Assembly: GCA_021205645.1 (NCBI GenBank)
Contig: JAJPXE010000010.1
Coordinates: forward strand, 1 to 9,406
Source: Candidatus Gastranaerophilales bacterium
GTDB taxonomy: Bacteria > Cyanobacteriota > Vampirovibrionia > Gastranaerophilales > Gastranaerophilaceae
Length of the DNA: 9,406 bases
Direction of reading: 5' to 3'
A model generated the notes under the pieces. The model made no database searches. It was given only the letters and a program-made list of their open reading frames with translations, and was not told where the DNA came from. Both the position numbers and the translations under genes were made by a program. Positions 1-7,422 of the stretch are shown in pieces. The first letter of the stretch is position 1. Every line of letters starts with the position of its first letter.

Positions 1-103
1 GCATCACGTTAACAGAAGCTGAAAAAATAAACTAATAAATATTCAAAAATTACAAGATTTAGGATTTAAAATTGATACTAAAAATGCTAACAAAGAATTT
101 AAA

Positions 104-1003
104 GTGGATAATAATTCGGCAGACCGTGTAAAATTGCCGCATGTGATGATTGTTGATTTGACAAACGAGTTTGAGAAAGTTCCGACTTTTGATGAAATTG
201 AACAACATATTAGAGATATTATCGCAAGCGGTGAAGTGTTTGATACTTTTTCGCCGGAATGGAAAATTGATATTAAAGGCGGTAATCGTGTAGTTGATAA
301 ACTTTCAAATCACGGTAATTTTCAAAAACTTCAAAACCCTGCAAAGAAAAGACATAATAAATATGTCAAGAGTATTAAAAGTTTAATCAATAATGCAAGA
401 TACAATCATTCAGACAAAAACACAAAACCAAAAGAAAAACCGGATGTTTTGAATTATCACTATTTTGATGTAAAAGTTAAAATCGGTGAAAAAATTTATG
501 ATGTTTCTTTAGAATGCGAAGAAAATAAAAATGTTCCGTCGGGTCACTACGCTAAACGTAGGAAAACCCCCCTTCGGAACGATAACAATGTAAAACAAAC
601 AAATACAGATGTCAAGTCTAAAACAGTACATCTTTATAACATTAAGGAATTAAAACAGCCTAAAACGTTTTATCAATCCGTCTATCACGGTACACCGCAC
701 AGGTTTGATGAATTTTCTACCGATAAGATTGGAACAGGTGAGGGCGCACAGACTCACGGCTGGGGGCTTTATTTCGCCGGAAATAAAGATATCTCGGAAG
801 AATATAGAAAAAGTTTATCAGGTGATGATTTTGATAATGAAAAATACTATTATGATAAACAGCTTATTGAAGATAGAAACCAAAAAGCAATATTGGCAAC
901 TGTTTTAGAAAACGGAAAAGAAAAAGTTATTCAAGTTAGAGAAAAATCTCTTGATAAATACAAATATGACAGTACAGAATATGAAAAGAAAAACAAGAAT
1001 TAG
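104..1003 (+). CDS. Polyvalent phage protein, N-terminal piece (small alpha/beta domain plus first half of an ADP-ribosyltransferase domain), frameshifted fragment
   Basis: This is the front part of a very large polyvalent protein carried by phages and conjugative elements. The frame is open from base 23. GTG at 104 is only the first permissible start, has no ribosome site, and is probably internal, so the gene likely begins outside the window. Residues 1-185 form an alpha/beta module (HNKYVKSIKSLINNARY, then YHYFDVKVKIGEKIYDV, then VHLYNIKEL). It resembles the small domains such as LPD3 or BECR-nuclease-like folds that sit beside ART domains in these proteins; I hold this loosely. From about residue 188 the ART-PolyVal signature is clear: YHGTPHRFDEF at 194-204 and GWGLYF at 219-224. 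The piece stops at 1003 before the last ART strands, which are encoded in the next frame downstream. GC is low (about 20-30% in sampled lines) apart from a GC-rich palindrome at 533-580. Confidence 0.7.
   Translation: MDNNSADRVKLPHVMIVDLTNEFEKVPTFDEIEQHIRDIIASGEVFDTFSPEWKIDIKGGNRVVDKLSNHGNFQKLQNPAKKRHNKYVKSIKSLINNARYNHSDKNTKPKEKPDVLNYHYFDVKVKIGEKIYDVSLECEENKNVPSGHYAKRRKTPLRNDNNVKQTNTDVKSKTVHLYNIKELKQPKTFYQSVYHGTPHRFDEFSTDKIGTGEGAQTHGWGLYFAGNKDISEEYRKSLSGDDFDNEKYYYDKQLIEDRNQKAILATVLENGKEKVIQVREKSLDKYKYDSTEYEKKNKN
533..580 (+). repeat. GC-rich palindromic insert within the coding sequence
   Basis: The outer arms GTTCCG (533-538) and CGGAAC (575-580) are exact inverted complements. Inside them GGGT (541-544) can face ACCC (566-569), and CTACG (547-551) pairs with CGTAG (557-561) around a five-base loop. 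The 48-base patch is about 56% GC in DNA that is below 30% GC. It keeps the reading frame and encodes a basic stretch (VPSGHYAKRRKTPLRND) in a loop between two predicted strands of the N-terminal domain. Neighbouring residues (EENKN and then VKQTNTD) look like an ordinary loop without it. This is compatible with insertion of a small palindromic element, as known for Rickettsia palindromic elements; the family is not identified. Confidence 0.5.
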
Positions 1004-1092
1004 AATACATCAGAAATCTTGATGAAAGCAAAATAGAAAAGAAAACAGATAAAGGGCAGCTGTTTGAAGTTGATATTCCCGAAGATGATGTT
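977..1092 (+). other. -1 frameshift junction inside the ART domain
   Basis: The first frame ends at TAG 1001-1003. The frame one base back opens after TGA 982-984 and encodes, with no break, KEKQELEYIRNLDESKIEKK and then GQLFEVDIPEDDVLLDEDKSL. In ART-PolyVal domains a helical stretch followed by an EVDIP..D.LLD.D.PL-like segment is expected exactly here, so these bases are coding although neither frame has a normal start in them. The two frames overlap in an A-rich tract at 983-997. Either one A has been lost (mutation or assembly error), or ribosomes slip by -1; GAAAAAC at 988-994 is a poor match to a canonical slippery heptamer. Confidence 0.65.
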
Positions 1093-4000
1093 TTGTTGGA
1101 TGAGGATAAATCGCTTGGTAAGCATTATGTAAGTATTGTAGAAAAATTAGAAAAACTTTGTGATGATTTAAACAGAGAAAATACAGATGAAAATAAATTT
1201 ATTGAACCAAATCTGTACAGCAGCGGCGGTGAATTTTACGACAGACTTTCTCGTTATCTTGGTTCTGATAAAGCAGCAAGTGAGAAACTTAACGAATACG
1301 GCATTAAAGGTATAACCTATGACGGAGCGAAAGACGGACGTTGTTATGTTATTTTTGATGATAAAGCGATTAGTGTTTTAAAAACGTATTACCAGAGTGC
1401 GAATGATAATGTTACGGTTCAGCAAAATAATAAAGCAGTTATCCAGGGCAGTCTTAACCCCGCTGTTAATCTGTTTAGAAAACTTGCTCCCGTCAAAGGC
1501 GGATACGTGCCTGCGGGAAATTTTATCGAACTGTATAAAAATGCTGATGCTACAACTATTATTCACGAAGTCGGACACTGGTGGCTGGATAATATCGTTA
1601 CTCTCGCTAAACATAATGAAGAAATCGCCTCTGACCTTGAAGAAATTAGAAAGTTTCTCAAAAACAACGGTGAACCCTTTACAACTGAACAACACGAAAA
1701 ATTTGCACGCTCATTTGAAGCATATGTACGTACAGGCTCGGCAAAAAATAACAGGATGAAAAAAATCTTTGAAGATTTTAAAAACTTCCTGCTCGCTATC
1801 TATGACAATATCGTCAGACTTGACCTTGACGAAAACGAAATACCCGAAATTATGCACCTGTTCGACAGGCTGCTTACCACCGAACACGAAAGAATAAAAA
1901 CAAAAGTGTTTGATAAATGTAACCAAATCGATGAAGAAATCCAAAATATTCTCGCTAACGAAATAAATGAAATTGACAGGCTGCACAACATCAAAAAAAC
2001 TAATATATTCTGGGGTATGGAACAGGAAAAACACAGGGAAAAGGTTGAGCACTACCTGAATATGGCTGAAATGCAATCCAGAAAACTTCCTAAAGAAGTA
2101 CAATCTGCTCAAGAACGGTTTAAAAACGCTACGTTTGCCATTCTTGAAACCGCTACGGGCTATAAAAGACAATTTATCGCTAATCCTAAAAATTGGGAAA
2201 AAGTCCAAAAAATTATAGAAACAACCGATAAAATAACTGCCTCGGGCGGTATGATGAATGAATGGCTTGAGTTCTATTCCGATACCGGCGTTAATTATGA
2301 TAATCAAGATATTGAGGGCGATTATAACCTCGCACAACAAGCGTTTGATAACCTCGTTAATAAAGCGTGGGAACAAGAAAACGACAAAGTCGCCAGGTTC
2401 TTTGGTAAATTTGACTTCCTTTATCACAGGCTCAAAAGTGCTGAAGGTAAAGAACAAAGTGCCTTAATTGATGCACTTGCCAAACTCTGCGGGGATATCT
2501 CTTTTCTGCCTGATGAGGCTATGACGTATGTCGGTGAAAAATTGGCCGAACTTGAAGATCTTAAGATTGAAAATAATGCCGGCAATCAATATTTCGAACG
2601 CTCTAAAGTATTAAATGCACCAATCTCTATTCAGCTACAGGCGTTTATCTCCAATAAAATCCATAAAATGAAATACTACGATACTAAAGAAAAACGCATA
2701 GTAAGATTTTCCAATGTCAATAAATTGTATTTAAAAGTCAAACATGCGACAAGTGTTGCCGGTGCTGAAAGAATTGTCAGAGAGATTAACCGGTTTGCCA
2801 TAGAAGAATTGCAGATAAAACAAAAGGCTATCCTGCATAAAGAAATCCAGAAACAACTTAAAATTAACTCTAAACTCGTTAAGGTCGGGAATATAAAACG
2901 GGGCAAGTTCGACTGGAAAACAAATACTGTATTTGCAGAATTGCGGGAAATAAACCGGTGGGATAAACAGGCTGTTGAAAAATACCGTGCATTGTGTGAT
3001 GCCGACAGTATCGTTCAAGGTGAAATAAACGCCGAAAACGGCATTGTGTCAAGCGGGAATATGCTTACTGCCTACACAAACGAAACAGAACTTCTAAAAA
3101 CACAGTTTATCGAATATCGTGCAACTGTCGCACATGACGGAACAGAAAGAAGTAAAATTAAACACCTTAATCCAACACTCGCAAAAAAAGTACTTGAGGG
3201 TATACTTAAGCTGAAATCTGTCGGACGCAGTGCAAGAAATGAAGAAGAGTTTAAAAAAGCTTTTACAAGGTATAAACTCGGTAATGACCTCACCGAAAGA
3301 CTCGATAATATTAAAGAAAATAAAATCGCTAAATTTATTGCCGGTGTCGTCGGCGGAGCTAATAAACTTACATCAGAGGCTACTCTCGCTAACTGGGAAA
3401 GCTTGCTTAATGCACTGTTCGGCAAAGATATCGCACAAAAATATTCATTGCTCTATGACCAATCAAACGTTGAAGTCTATGCAAGAAATATTCTGCAAAA
3501 ACTCTATAAACGTGCATCGGAAATCTACGGATTTCCGGAAAATAATCTGTTGAATAAAATTATCGACTATGACGGAATCAATAAACTTGTTAAACTCATG
3601 CAAGAATACGAAAATGAAATATACACTTTTAAAGAAACAACATTTTCAACCGTTGAAAATAAGTCTGTTGAAACAAATATTGAAATTTCTCGCTCAAATC
3701 TGATTGTGTTCTATGGCTGGGCATTAAATAAACAGCTTGAACAAAGACTGATAAATCAGTTCGGCGGAGCGGAAAACCTCACTAAAATGTTTGAAAAACT
3801 CTCTGATGAGGATAAAAGCTTTGCTCATCTGCTCGTTGATACCTGTGACAGTATGTATGACGATATTAACGAGGTGTTCATTAACACCGTTGGTATGTCA
3901 CTGCCTAAAGTCGACAACTATCTGCCCTCATCAACTGAAAGAGTTTGCTCCGATTTAGATATGCTGCAGGATACACTTATCCGCTCTAATATGCCGTCTT

Positions 4001-5388
4001 TCAACAAAGACCGCGTCAGGTGCTCCAGAATTAAAATGAAAGCTCTTAACCCGTTTGAACTCGTTATGCCGCATATTAACAAAGTTTCCGCATACGTTAT
4101 TATGTCAGAAAAACTAAACCTTTATAATAAAATATTTAAAGATACCGCATTGAAAGCTAAAATACTGGAAGTGTTCGGGAAAAAAGACGGTGCAATAATT
4201 CATCAAAGACTTATCAGTGCACTTGATTGTCTGGTATTCCCGGAATATTGCAAAGGACTTAATACCGGAAAAAGCATAATCGATACAATCTCTAAAAACT
4301 ACATAACAGCATCAATCGGCGGCAACCTGAAAGTTATGTTTTCACAGTTGACAAGCTGCATAAACTATATGGAAGATATGCCGGTTAATAATTGGATATC
4401 GGGATTTGCAGACTGTATCGCACACCCGAAAAAAACCGTTAAATACATGCTTGATAACTGTGAATATCTAAAGGCACGTATCGGCGGAAATTCACAAAAC
4501 GAAGTTATTGCAAGAATAACAGCTGATGCAGACAGGTTTAAAACACTCAGACAATTCTTTACTGCTAATACCCGCTTTGGCGATATCGGGGCTATTGTCT
4601 TTGGCGGGAAACCCTATGTTGATTACCTTATCAACGAAAAAGGATTGAGCAAAGAAGAGGCGTTTAAAAAATTTGTTGAGTCAACTCTTCGCTCGCAACA
4701 ATCCGGACATAGCTCCGCTACTTCCGTCTGGCAGAAAAAACAAGTCGAAAACCCGCTTGCAAGAATGTTCTTTGCATTCAATAATACAACATTACAATAT
4801 GAACGTAAATTCGTAGACAGTATAGCACAGGTTAGCAAGGGTGAAATCTCTAAGCCGCAGTTTATTAAATCATTCCTGATTTATAAAATATTTAATCCTG
4901 TTATGTTTTCATCATTTATCGGCGACCTTGCACTGTTGAAATTCATCTCTCAGCTGTTCGGTGATGATGATGACGTCAACCCGTTTGCTGATGCGGGTAT
5001 ATCTATGGGAACAGCAATACTTCTTTCAGGATTTAAAGGCTACGGTTACCTCGGGTTTATCGCTAATGCCATTACTACGCTTGCCGTGAAATATGCACTC
5101 GGCGAAAAATACTTTACTAACTCCGTTCCGATAATAACCGATTTGGAAAAAATCGGAAAAACACTCTTTACAAAAGGAGCAAAAGGAGAATTGGAATTTA
5201 TGGATTATGCAGGTATGTTGGCAACTCTGGGCAACTACTCACTTGGCGGCGTTCCGGCTCAAAGACTGCTTAATATGCTCGGCGGTGTGTATGATATATC
5301 ACAGGGTAACACCGCTAAAGGTACTATTAGAACAATCGGCTACAGCAGTTATAAAGCTGATGATGTTTTCGGCGAAGATGAAGATTAA
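1093..5388 (+). CDS. Polyvalent phage protein, main piece: ART C-terminal half, zincin metalloprotease, helical middle, LPD38-like membrane-interacting C-terminus
   Basis: TTG at 1093 is a formal start without a ribosome site. The coding frame runs back to 985 and continues the upstream fragment. Residues 1-95 complete the ART domain (GGEFYDRLSRYLGSDKAASEKL at 45-66, YVIFDD at 85-90). A zinc metalloprotease follows: HEVGH at 158-162 supplies two His ligands and the catalytic Glu, and E209 in FARSFEAYV is the likely third ligand. Residues 250-950 are mostly helical and charged and I recognise no catalytic motif there. From about 970 to the end the protein resembles the LPD38 domain, with PLARMFFAFNNTTLQYER near 1222 and two hydrophobic stretches near 1260-1290 and 1300-1340 separated by an acidic GDDDDVNPF. 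Polyvalent proteins of this type are thought to be packaged, injected with the DNA, and to modify host targets early. Its place just before the fibre gene fits an ejection-type virion protein. GC rises to about 37-43% after the ART domain. The domain calls are firm for the protease, good for ART and moderate for LPD38. Confidence 0.85.
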   Translation: MLDEDKSLGKHYVSIVEKLEKLCDDLNRENTDENKFIEPNLYSSGGEFYDRLSRYLGSDKAASEKLNEYGIKGITYDGAKDGRCYVIFDDKAISVLKTYYQSANDNVTVQQNNKAVIQGSLNPAVNLFRKLAPVKGGYVPAGNFIELYKNADATTIIHEVGHWWLDNIVTLAKHNEEIASDLEEIRKFLKNNGEPFTTEQHEKFARSFEAYVRTGSAKNNRMKKIFEDFKNFLLAIYDNIVRLDLDENEIPEIMHLFDRLLTTEHERIKTKVFDKCNQIDEEIQNILANEINEIDRLHNIKKTNIFWGMEQEKHREKVEHYLNMAEMQSRKLPKEVQSAQERFKNATFAILETATGYKRQFIANPKNWEKVQKIIETTDKITASGGMMNEWLEFYSDTGVNYDNQDIEGDYNLAQQAFDNLVNKAWEQENDKVARFFGKFDFLYHRLKSAEGKEQSALIDALAKLCGDISFLPDEAMTYVGEKLAELEDLKIENNAGNQYFERSKVLNAPISIQLQAFISNKIHKMKYYDTKEKRIVRFSNVNKLYLKVKHATSVAGAERIVREINRFAIEELQIKQKAILHKEIQKQLKINSKLVKVGNIKRGKFDWKTNTVFAELREINRWDKQAVEKYRALCDADSIVQGEINAENGIVSSGNMLTAYTNETELLKTQFIEYRATVAHDGTERSKIKHLNPTLAKKVLEGILKLKSVGRSARNEEEFKKAFTRYKLGNDLTERLDNIKENKIAKFIAGVVGGANKLTSEATLANWESLLNALFGKDIAQKYSLLYDQSNVEVYARNILQKLYKRASEIYGFPENNLLNKIIDYDGINKLVKLMQEYENEIYTFKETTFSTVENKSVETNIEISRSNLIVFYGWALNKQLEQRLINQFGGAENLTKMFEKLSDEDKSFAHLLVDTCDSMYDDINEVFINTVGMSLPKVDNYLPSSTERVCSDLDMLQDTLIRSNMPSFNKDRVRCSRIKMKALNPFELVMPHINKVSAYVIMSEKLNLYNKIFKDTALKAKILEVFGKKDGAIIHQRLISALDCLVFPEYCKGLNTGKSIIDTISKNYITASIGGNLKVMFSQLTSCINYMEDMPVNNWISGFADCIAHPKKTVKYMLDNCEYLKARIGGNSQNEVIARITADADRFKTLRQFFTANTRFGDIGAIVFGGKPYVDYLINEKGLSKEEAFKKFVESTLRSQQSGHSSATSVWQKKQVENPLARMFFAFNNTTLQYERKFVDSIAQVSKGEISKPQFIKSFLIYKIFNPVMFSSFIGDLALLKFISQLFGDDDDVNPFADAGISMGTAILLSGFKGYGYLGFIANAITTLAVKYALGEKYFTNSVPIITDLEKIGKTLFTKGAKGELEFMDYAGMLATLGNYSLGGVPAQRLLNMLGGVYDISQGNTAKGTIRTIGYSSYKADDVFGEDED

Positions 5389-5420
5389 CAAATCAATATC
5401 TTCAGGCGCTTATTGAAGTC

Positions 5421-5485
5421 GCGGAGCGGGTGGGAACCCGGACGGAGACAGTGCAACTGCTTTGCAAGCGGAGCGGGTGGGAACC
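5421..5485 (+). repeat. Pair of 18-base direct repeats (GCGGAGCGGGTGGGAACC)
   Basis: The two copies at 5421-5438 and 5468-5485 are identical and start 47 bases apart. The second copy forms the left arm of the large hairpin at 5462-5511. The first lacks that partner arm and has only a 4-base CGGG/CCCG stem. This looks like a repeat unit duplicated in tandem and then partly lost. Confidence 0.8.
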
Positions 5486-5511
5486 AGTTCCCACTGCCGC
5501 TGCCGCAGCAA
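5462..5511 (+). repeat. 50-base near-perfect stem-loop
   Basis: Pairs run TTGC/GCAA (5462-5465 with 5508-5511), GCGG/CCGC (5468-5471 with 5503-5506), AGCGG/CCGCT (5472-5476 with 5497-5501) and GTGGGAAC/GTTCCCAC (5477-5484 with 5487-5494). That is 21 Watson-Crick pairs with small bulges and a two-base CA loop. It follows the end of the polyvalent gene by about 75 bases. No U-run follows (ATTTAAAATG), so it is a poor intrinsic terminator. It may instead be a cruciform or REP-like element, or an RNA stem protecting the 3' end of the upstream message. Confidence 0.7.
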
Positions 5512-5530
5512 TTTAAAATGTTAGTACAAA

Positions 5531-5655
5531 ATATCGGCAGACCGTGTAAAACGCACGACAGCGTAGTGTTGACCTGCCCGCCTTGCCCTACGGCAAGCCG
5601 GCACCGTCAGCACCGACTCCGTTGCACTACGAGGCTTTGCCGATATAGTCTGTCG
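5531..5655 (+). other. Nested and competing inverted repeats in the fibre-gene leader
   Basis: ATATCGGCA (5531-5539) is the exact inverted complement of TGCCGATAT (5638-5646). Inside it CGTAGTG (5562-5568) pairs with CACTACG (5625-5631), and CTTGCC (5582-5587) pairs with GGCAAG (5592-5597) over a four-base loop. CGACAG (5556-5561) can also pair with CTGTCG (5650-5655), and CGGCAGAC (5536-5543) with GTCTGTCG (5648-5655) using one G-U. These last pairings cannot all coexist, so alternative folds are possible immediately before the ribosome site of the fibre gene. No known riboswitch class is recognised. Confidence 0.5.
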
Positions 5656-5668
5656 CAAAGGGGGAAAT

Positions 5669-6928
5669 ATGACAAACGAAACAGATTATTCACCAATAAC
5701 ATATAACGGTAACGGTGCTACAACTGAATTTAAATTCGATTGGAAAATCTTTGCAAATTCAGAGTTAATCGTTAAATTGATTGACTCCGACGAAAACGAA
5801 GAAACTCTTACACTGAATTCGGACTATACTGTTACATTTAATTCCACAGGCGGAAGTGTTACTTTCACCTCTGCTCCGGCATCTGATAAAATTGTGTTTA
5901 TTGCAAGAAGTGTTCCAAATTACCAGAGTACAGGCTACTCCACCTCTGTCGGTTTCCAGGGCTCGGAAATTGAAAAATCATTCGATAAAGTTTCATGTAA
6001 TCTTCAAGAAATGGATTATAATATCGAGGAATTTAAAACAGAAATTAACACGACTTTATCCGATGTTATAAGTGCTGCCAATGACATTGAAACCGCACTC
6101 GCTACAGTCAGTGATGCATCAGAACAAGCTGCAACAACTCTTCAAGAAGCAGAAGAACTGGCTGCAAGCATTGAAGCGGGTAAAGAAGAGGTGTCGACCG
6201 TTTGCGAAACTTTTAAAGCGGCATACGCATCAACTATACAATGCTCTGATTTTACCGAATTTCGCGTTTATGGCACAGAGCCGGGCATTTACAAAAGTAC
6301 GGCAGACAGTGTTAATATCTATTATTATGGCAGCTCAAACACAGATTATTATATTACGGTTGAACATCCAATTATTACTGCAAGCTGCTCAAGCAGCTGT
6401 TATACAGCACAGATAGAGGACGGTCAGGGCAATACTTATTATTGTTATTCTAACAGTTCATACGGTGGCTATAATATGATAAATCAACTGGGTGTTATGA
6501 GTTTGCTTGAAAGCTACAAAATATCTTCGCCGGCAACCTCATCAAGGTATACAATACAATTATCGACCGCACAGCAGGCAATGATGAGCGCGTCAGGGTG
6601 TTCAATGTTTGTTGACATAACCGGCTGCTATGATGCAGGTACTAACGGCACCTGGTTTTATAAACCAATGTATCTGAACTACATCGGCTCAACAGGTGAG
6701 ACTGCAGCAGGTTTTGCAGTGTATTATGATGCATCAAACGGTGTGTTATATATCCATACTAATAACTCCTGCGATATAACAGAGGGCTACACCTGCACTG
6801 CAAGCACAACTACAGTCAGCAACTATAAATCTATAGGTATCGGCTCCTGCGGGTATTTGTGGGTCCACGTGTATATGGTAAAGTGCGACGGTACTTTTGT
6901 GGCAAATGGCAGTATAACAGCGTTGTAA
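5669..6928 (+). CDS. Tail fibre or tailspike with T7-type N-terminal adaptor
   Basis: The start is ATG 5669, four bases after AAAGGGGG. Residues 1-125 match the T7 tail-fibre N-terminal domain that docks the fibre to the podovirus tail: an early Y-GNGATTEFKFDW strand, LTLNSDYTV, GGSVTFTSAPASDKIVFIARSVP, and an IEKSFDKVSCNLQEM helix. Residues 125-185 are an Ala/Glu-rich heptad stretch, probably a trimeric coiled coil. Residues 190-419 form an unrecognised domain rich in Ser, Tyr, Gly and Cys (10 of the protein's 12 cysteines) and presumably bind the receptor. At 419 residues it is shorter than the T7 fibre. No pectate-lyase, sialidase or autoprotease motif was seen. The gene is followed after 19 bases by the assembly gene, which fits a fibre-chaperone pair. 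Confidence 0.85.
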   Translation: MTNETDYSPITYNGNGATTEFKFDWKIFANSELIVKLIDSDENEETLTLNSDYTVTFNSTGGSVTFTSAPASDKIVFIARSVPNYQSTGYSTSVGFQGSEIEKSFDKVSCNLQEMDYNIEEFKTEINTTLSDVISAANDIETALATVSDASEQAATTLQEAEELAASIEAGKEEVSTVCETFKAAYASTIQCSDFTEFRVYGTEPGIYKSTADSVNIYYYGSSNTDYYITVEHPIITASCSSSCYTAQIEDGQGNTYYCYSNSSYGGYNMINQLGVMSLLESYKISSPATSSRYTIQLSTAQQAMMSASGCSMFVDITGCYDAGTNGTWFYKPMYLNYIGSTGETAAGFAVYYDASNGVLYIHTNNSCDITEGYTCTASTTTVSNYKSIGIGSCGYLWVHVYMVKCDGTFVANGSITAL

Positions 6929-6947
6929 TAGCGAAAGGAGTATAACT

Positions 6948-7418
6948 ATGACAACATACGCAAAAAAAGATGACGACTATGTAATCTGTATCGGTAGTGT
7001 ACCGGCGGGTTATGTTGAAGTGGATGAGAGTGACTACAACACTCACCGGCTTTCACTCAGAAAAGAAGAGCGGCTGAATGAAGCCTGCAATCGCGCAAAA
7101 GAACATTTAGAGGGCGGGTACGCTCTGTATGCCGTTGATGATGATAACCATATCGAAGCAACAGACGGCAATATCGGAAAATTAACATCCTACGCACTGG
7201 CTTTTATCACCGGCACACTGTCGGAAGATGATACAGTTGAGTGGACAACAAAAGAAGATAACGTAATTGAGCTGACACAATCCGGATTAAGCGCGGCTCT
7301 TTCAGGGCTCGGAGCGGTTCAGGCGGAGGTGTGGAATGTTAAATATCCCGCATACTTAGAGCAAATCAATGCGGCAGCAACACTCGAAGAACTCGAAAGT
7401 ATCGAGATAGAGTATTAA
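6948..7418 (+). CDS. Probable tail fibre assembly protein (DUF4376-like)
   Basis: This 156-residue acidic protein has a good ribosome site (GCGAAAGGAG, seven bases before ATG). The N-terminal 40 residues are short and strand-rich (DDYVICIGSVPAGYVEV). From about residue 42 comes a long helix (RLNEACNRAKEHLEG), a YALAFI-type helix, a Trp-containing turn (VEWTTKEDNVIELTQSGL), and a terminal helical hairpin ending EQINAAATLEELESIE. That order is typical of DUF4376-type phage tail fibre assembly chaperones, and INAA.T.EEL is a common C-terminal phrase in them. Position directly after the fibre gene supports the role. It would act in the cytoplasm to help fibre trimerisation or attachment and would not be in the virion. 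The family assignment is from pattern only. Confidence 0.6.
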   Translation: MTTYAKKDDDYVICIGSVPAGYVEVDESDYNTHRLSLRKEERLNEACNRAKEHLEGGYALYAVDDDNHIEATDGNIGKLTSYALAFITGTLSEDDTVEWTTKEDNVIELTQSGLSAALSGLGAVQAEVWNVKYPAYLEQINAAATLEELESIEIEY

Positions 7419-7422
7419 ACAT

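Larger units (their letters stand above)
5389..5668 (+). other. 280-base non-coding GC-rich structured island before the tail fibre gene
   Basis: GC is about 65-68% in sampled 60-base lines against about 38-40% in both flanking genes. No credible protein is encoded: the only open frame is rich in Pro, Arg and Cys and runs into the fibre gene out of frame. The island holds an 18-base direct repeat, a 50-base near-perfect hairpin, and a second half with nested and competing inverted repeats that ends at the fibre ribosome site AAAGGGGG (5657-5664). It could be an inserted palindromic element, a structured 5' leader of the fibre message, or both. Confidence 0.6.

Noticed and set aside
1711..2457. 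A 248-codon minus-strand frame within the polyvalent gene
   Set aside because: It is antisense to a clearly conserved coding region, is Phe- and Ile-rich as expected for the complement of Lys/Glu-rich sequence, and has no ribosome site or recognisable motif.
5421..5485. CRISPR-like repeats
   Set aside because: There are only two copies, 29 bases apart, the second embedded in a hairpin with no further units or cas genes.
5411..5660. Template repeat of a diversity-generating retroelement next to the fibre gene
   Set aside because: No reverse transcriptase is present, the island does not match the 3' end of the fibre gene, and its sequence is palindromic instead of adenine-rich.
5413..5706. 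A 97-codon open frame across the GC-rich island
   Set aside because: It starts with TTG without a ribosome site, is full of Arg, Pro and Cys as expected for GC-rich non-coding sequence, and runs into the fibre gene in another frame.
6383..6398. Seven-base stem-loop inside the fibre gene
   Set aside because: It arises from the codons of the repetitive Ser-Cys-Ser-Ser-Ser-Cys stretch and needs no other explanation.
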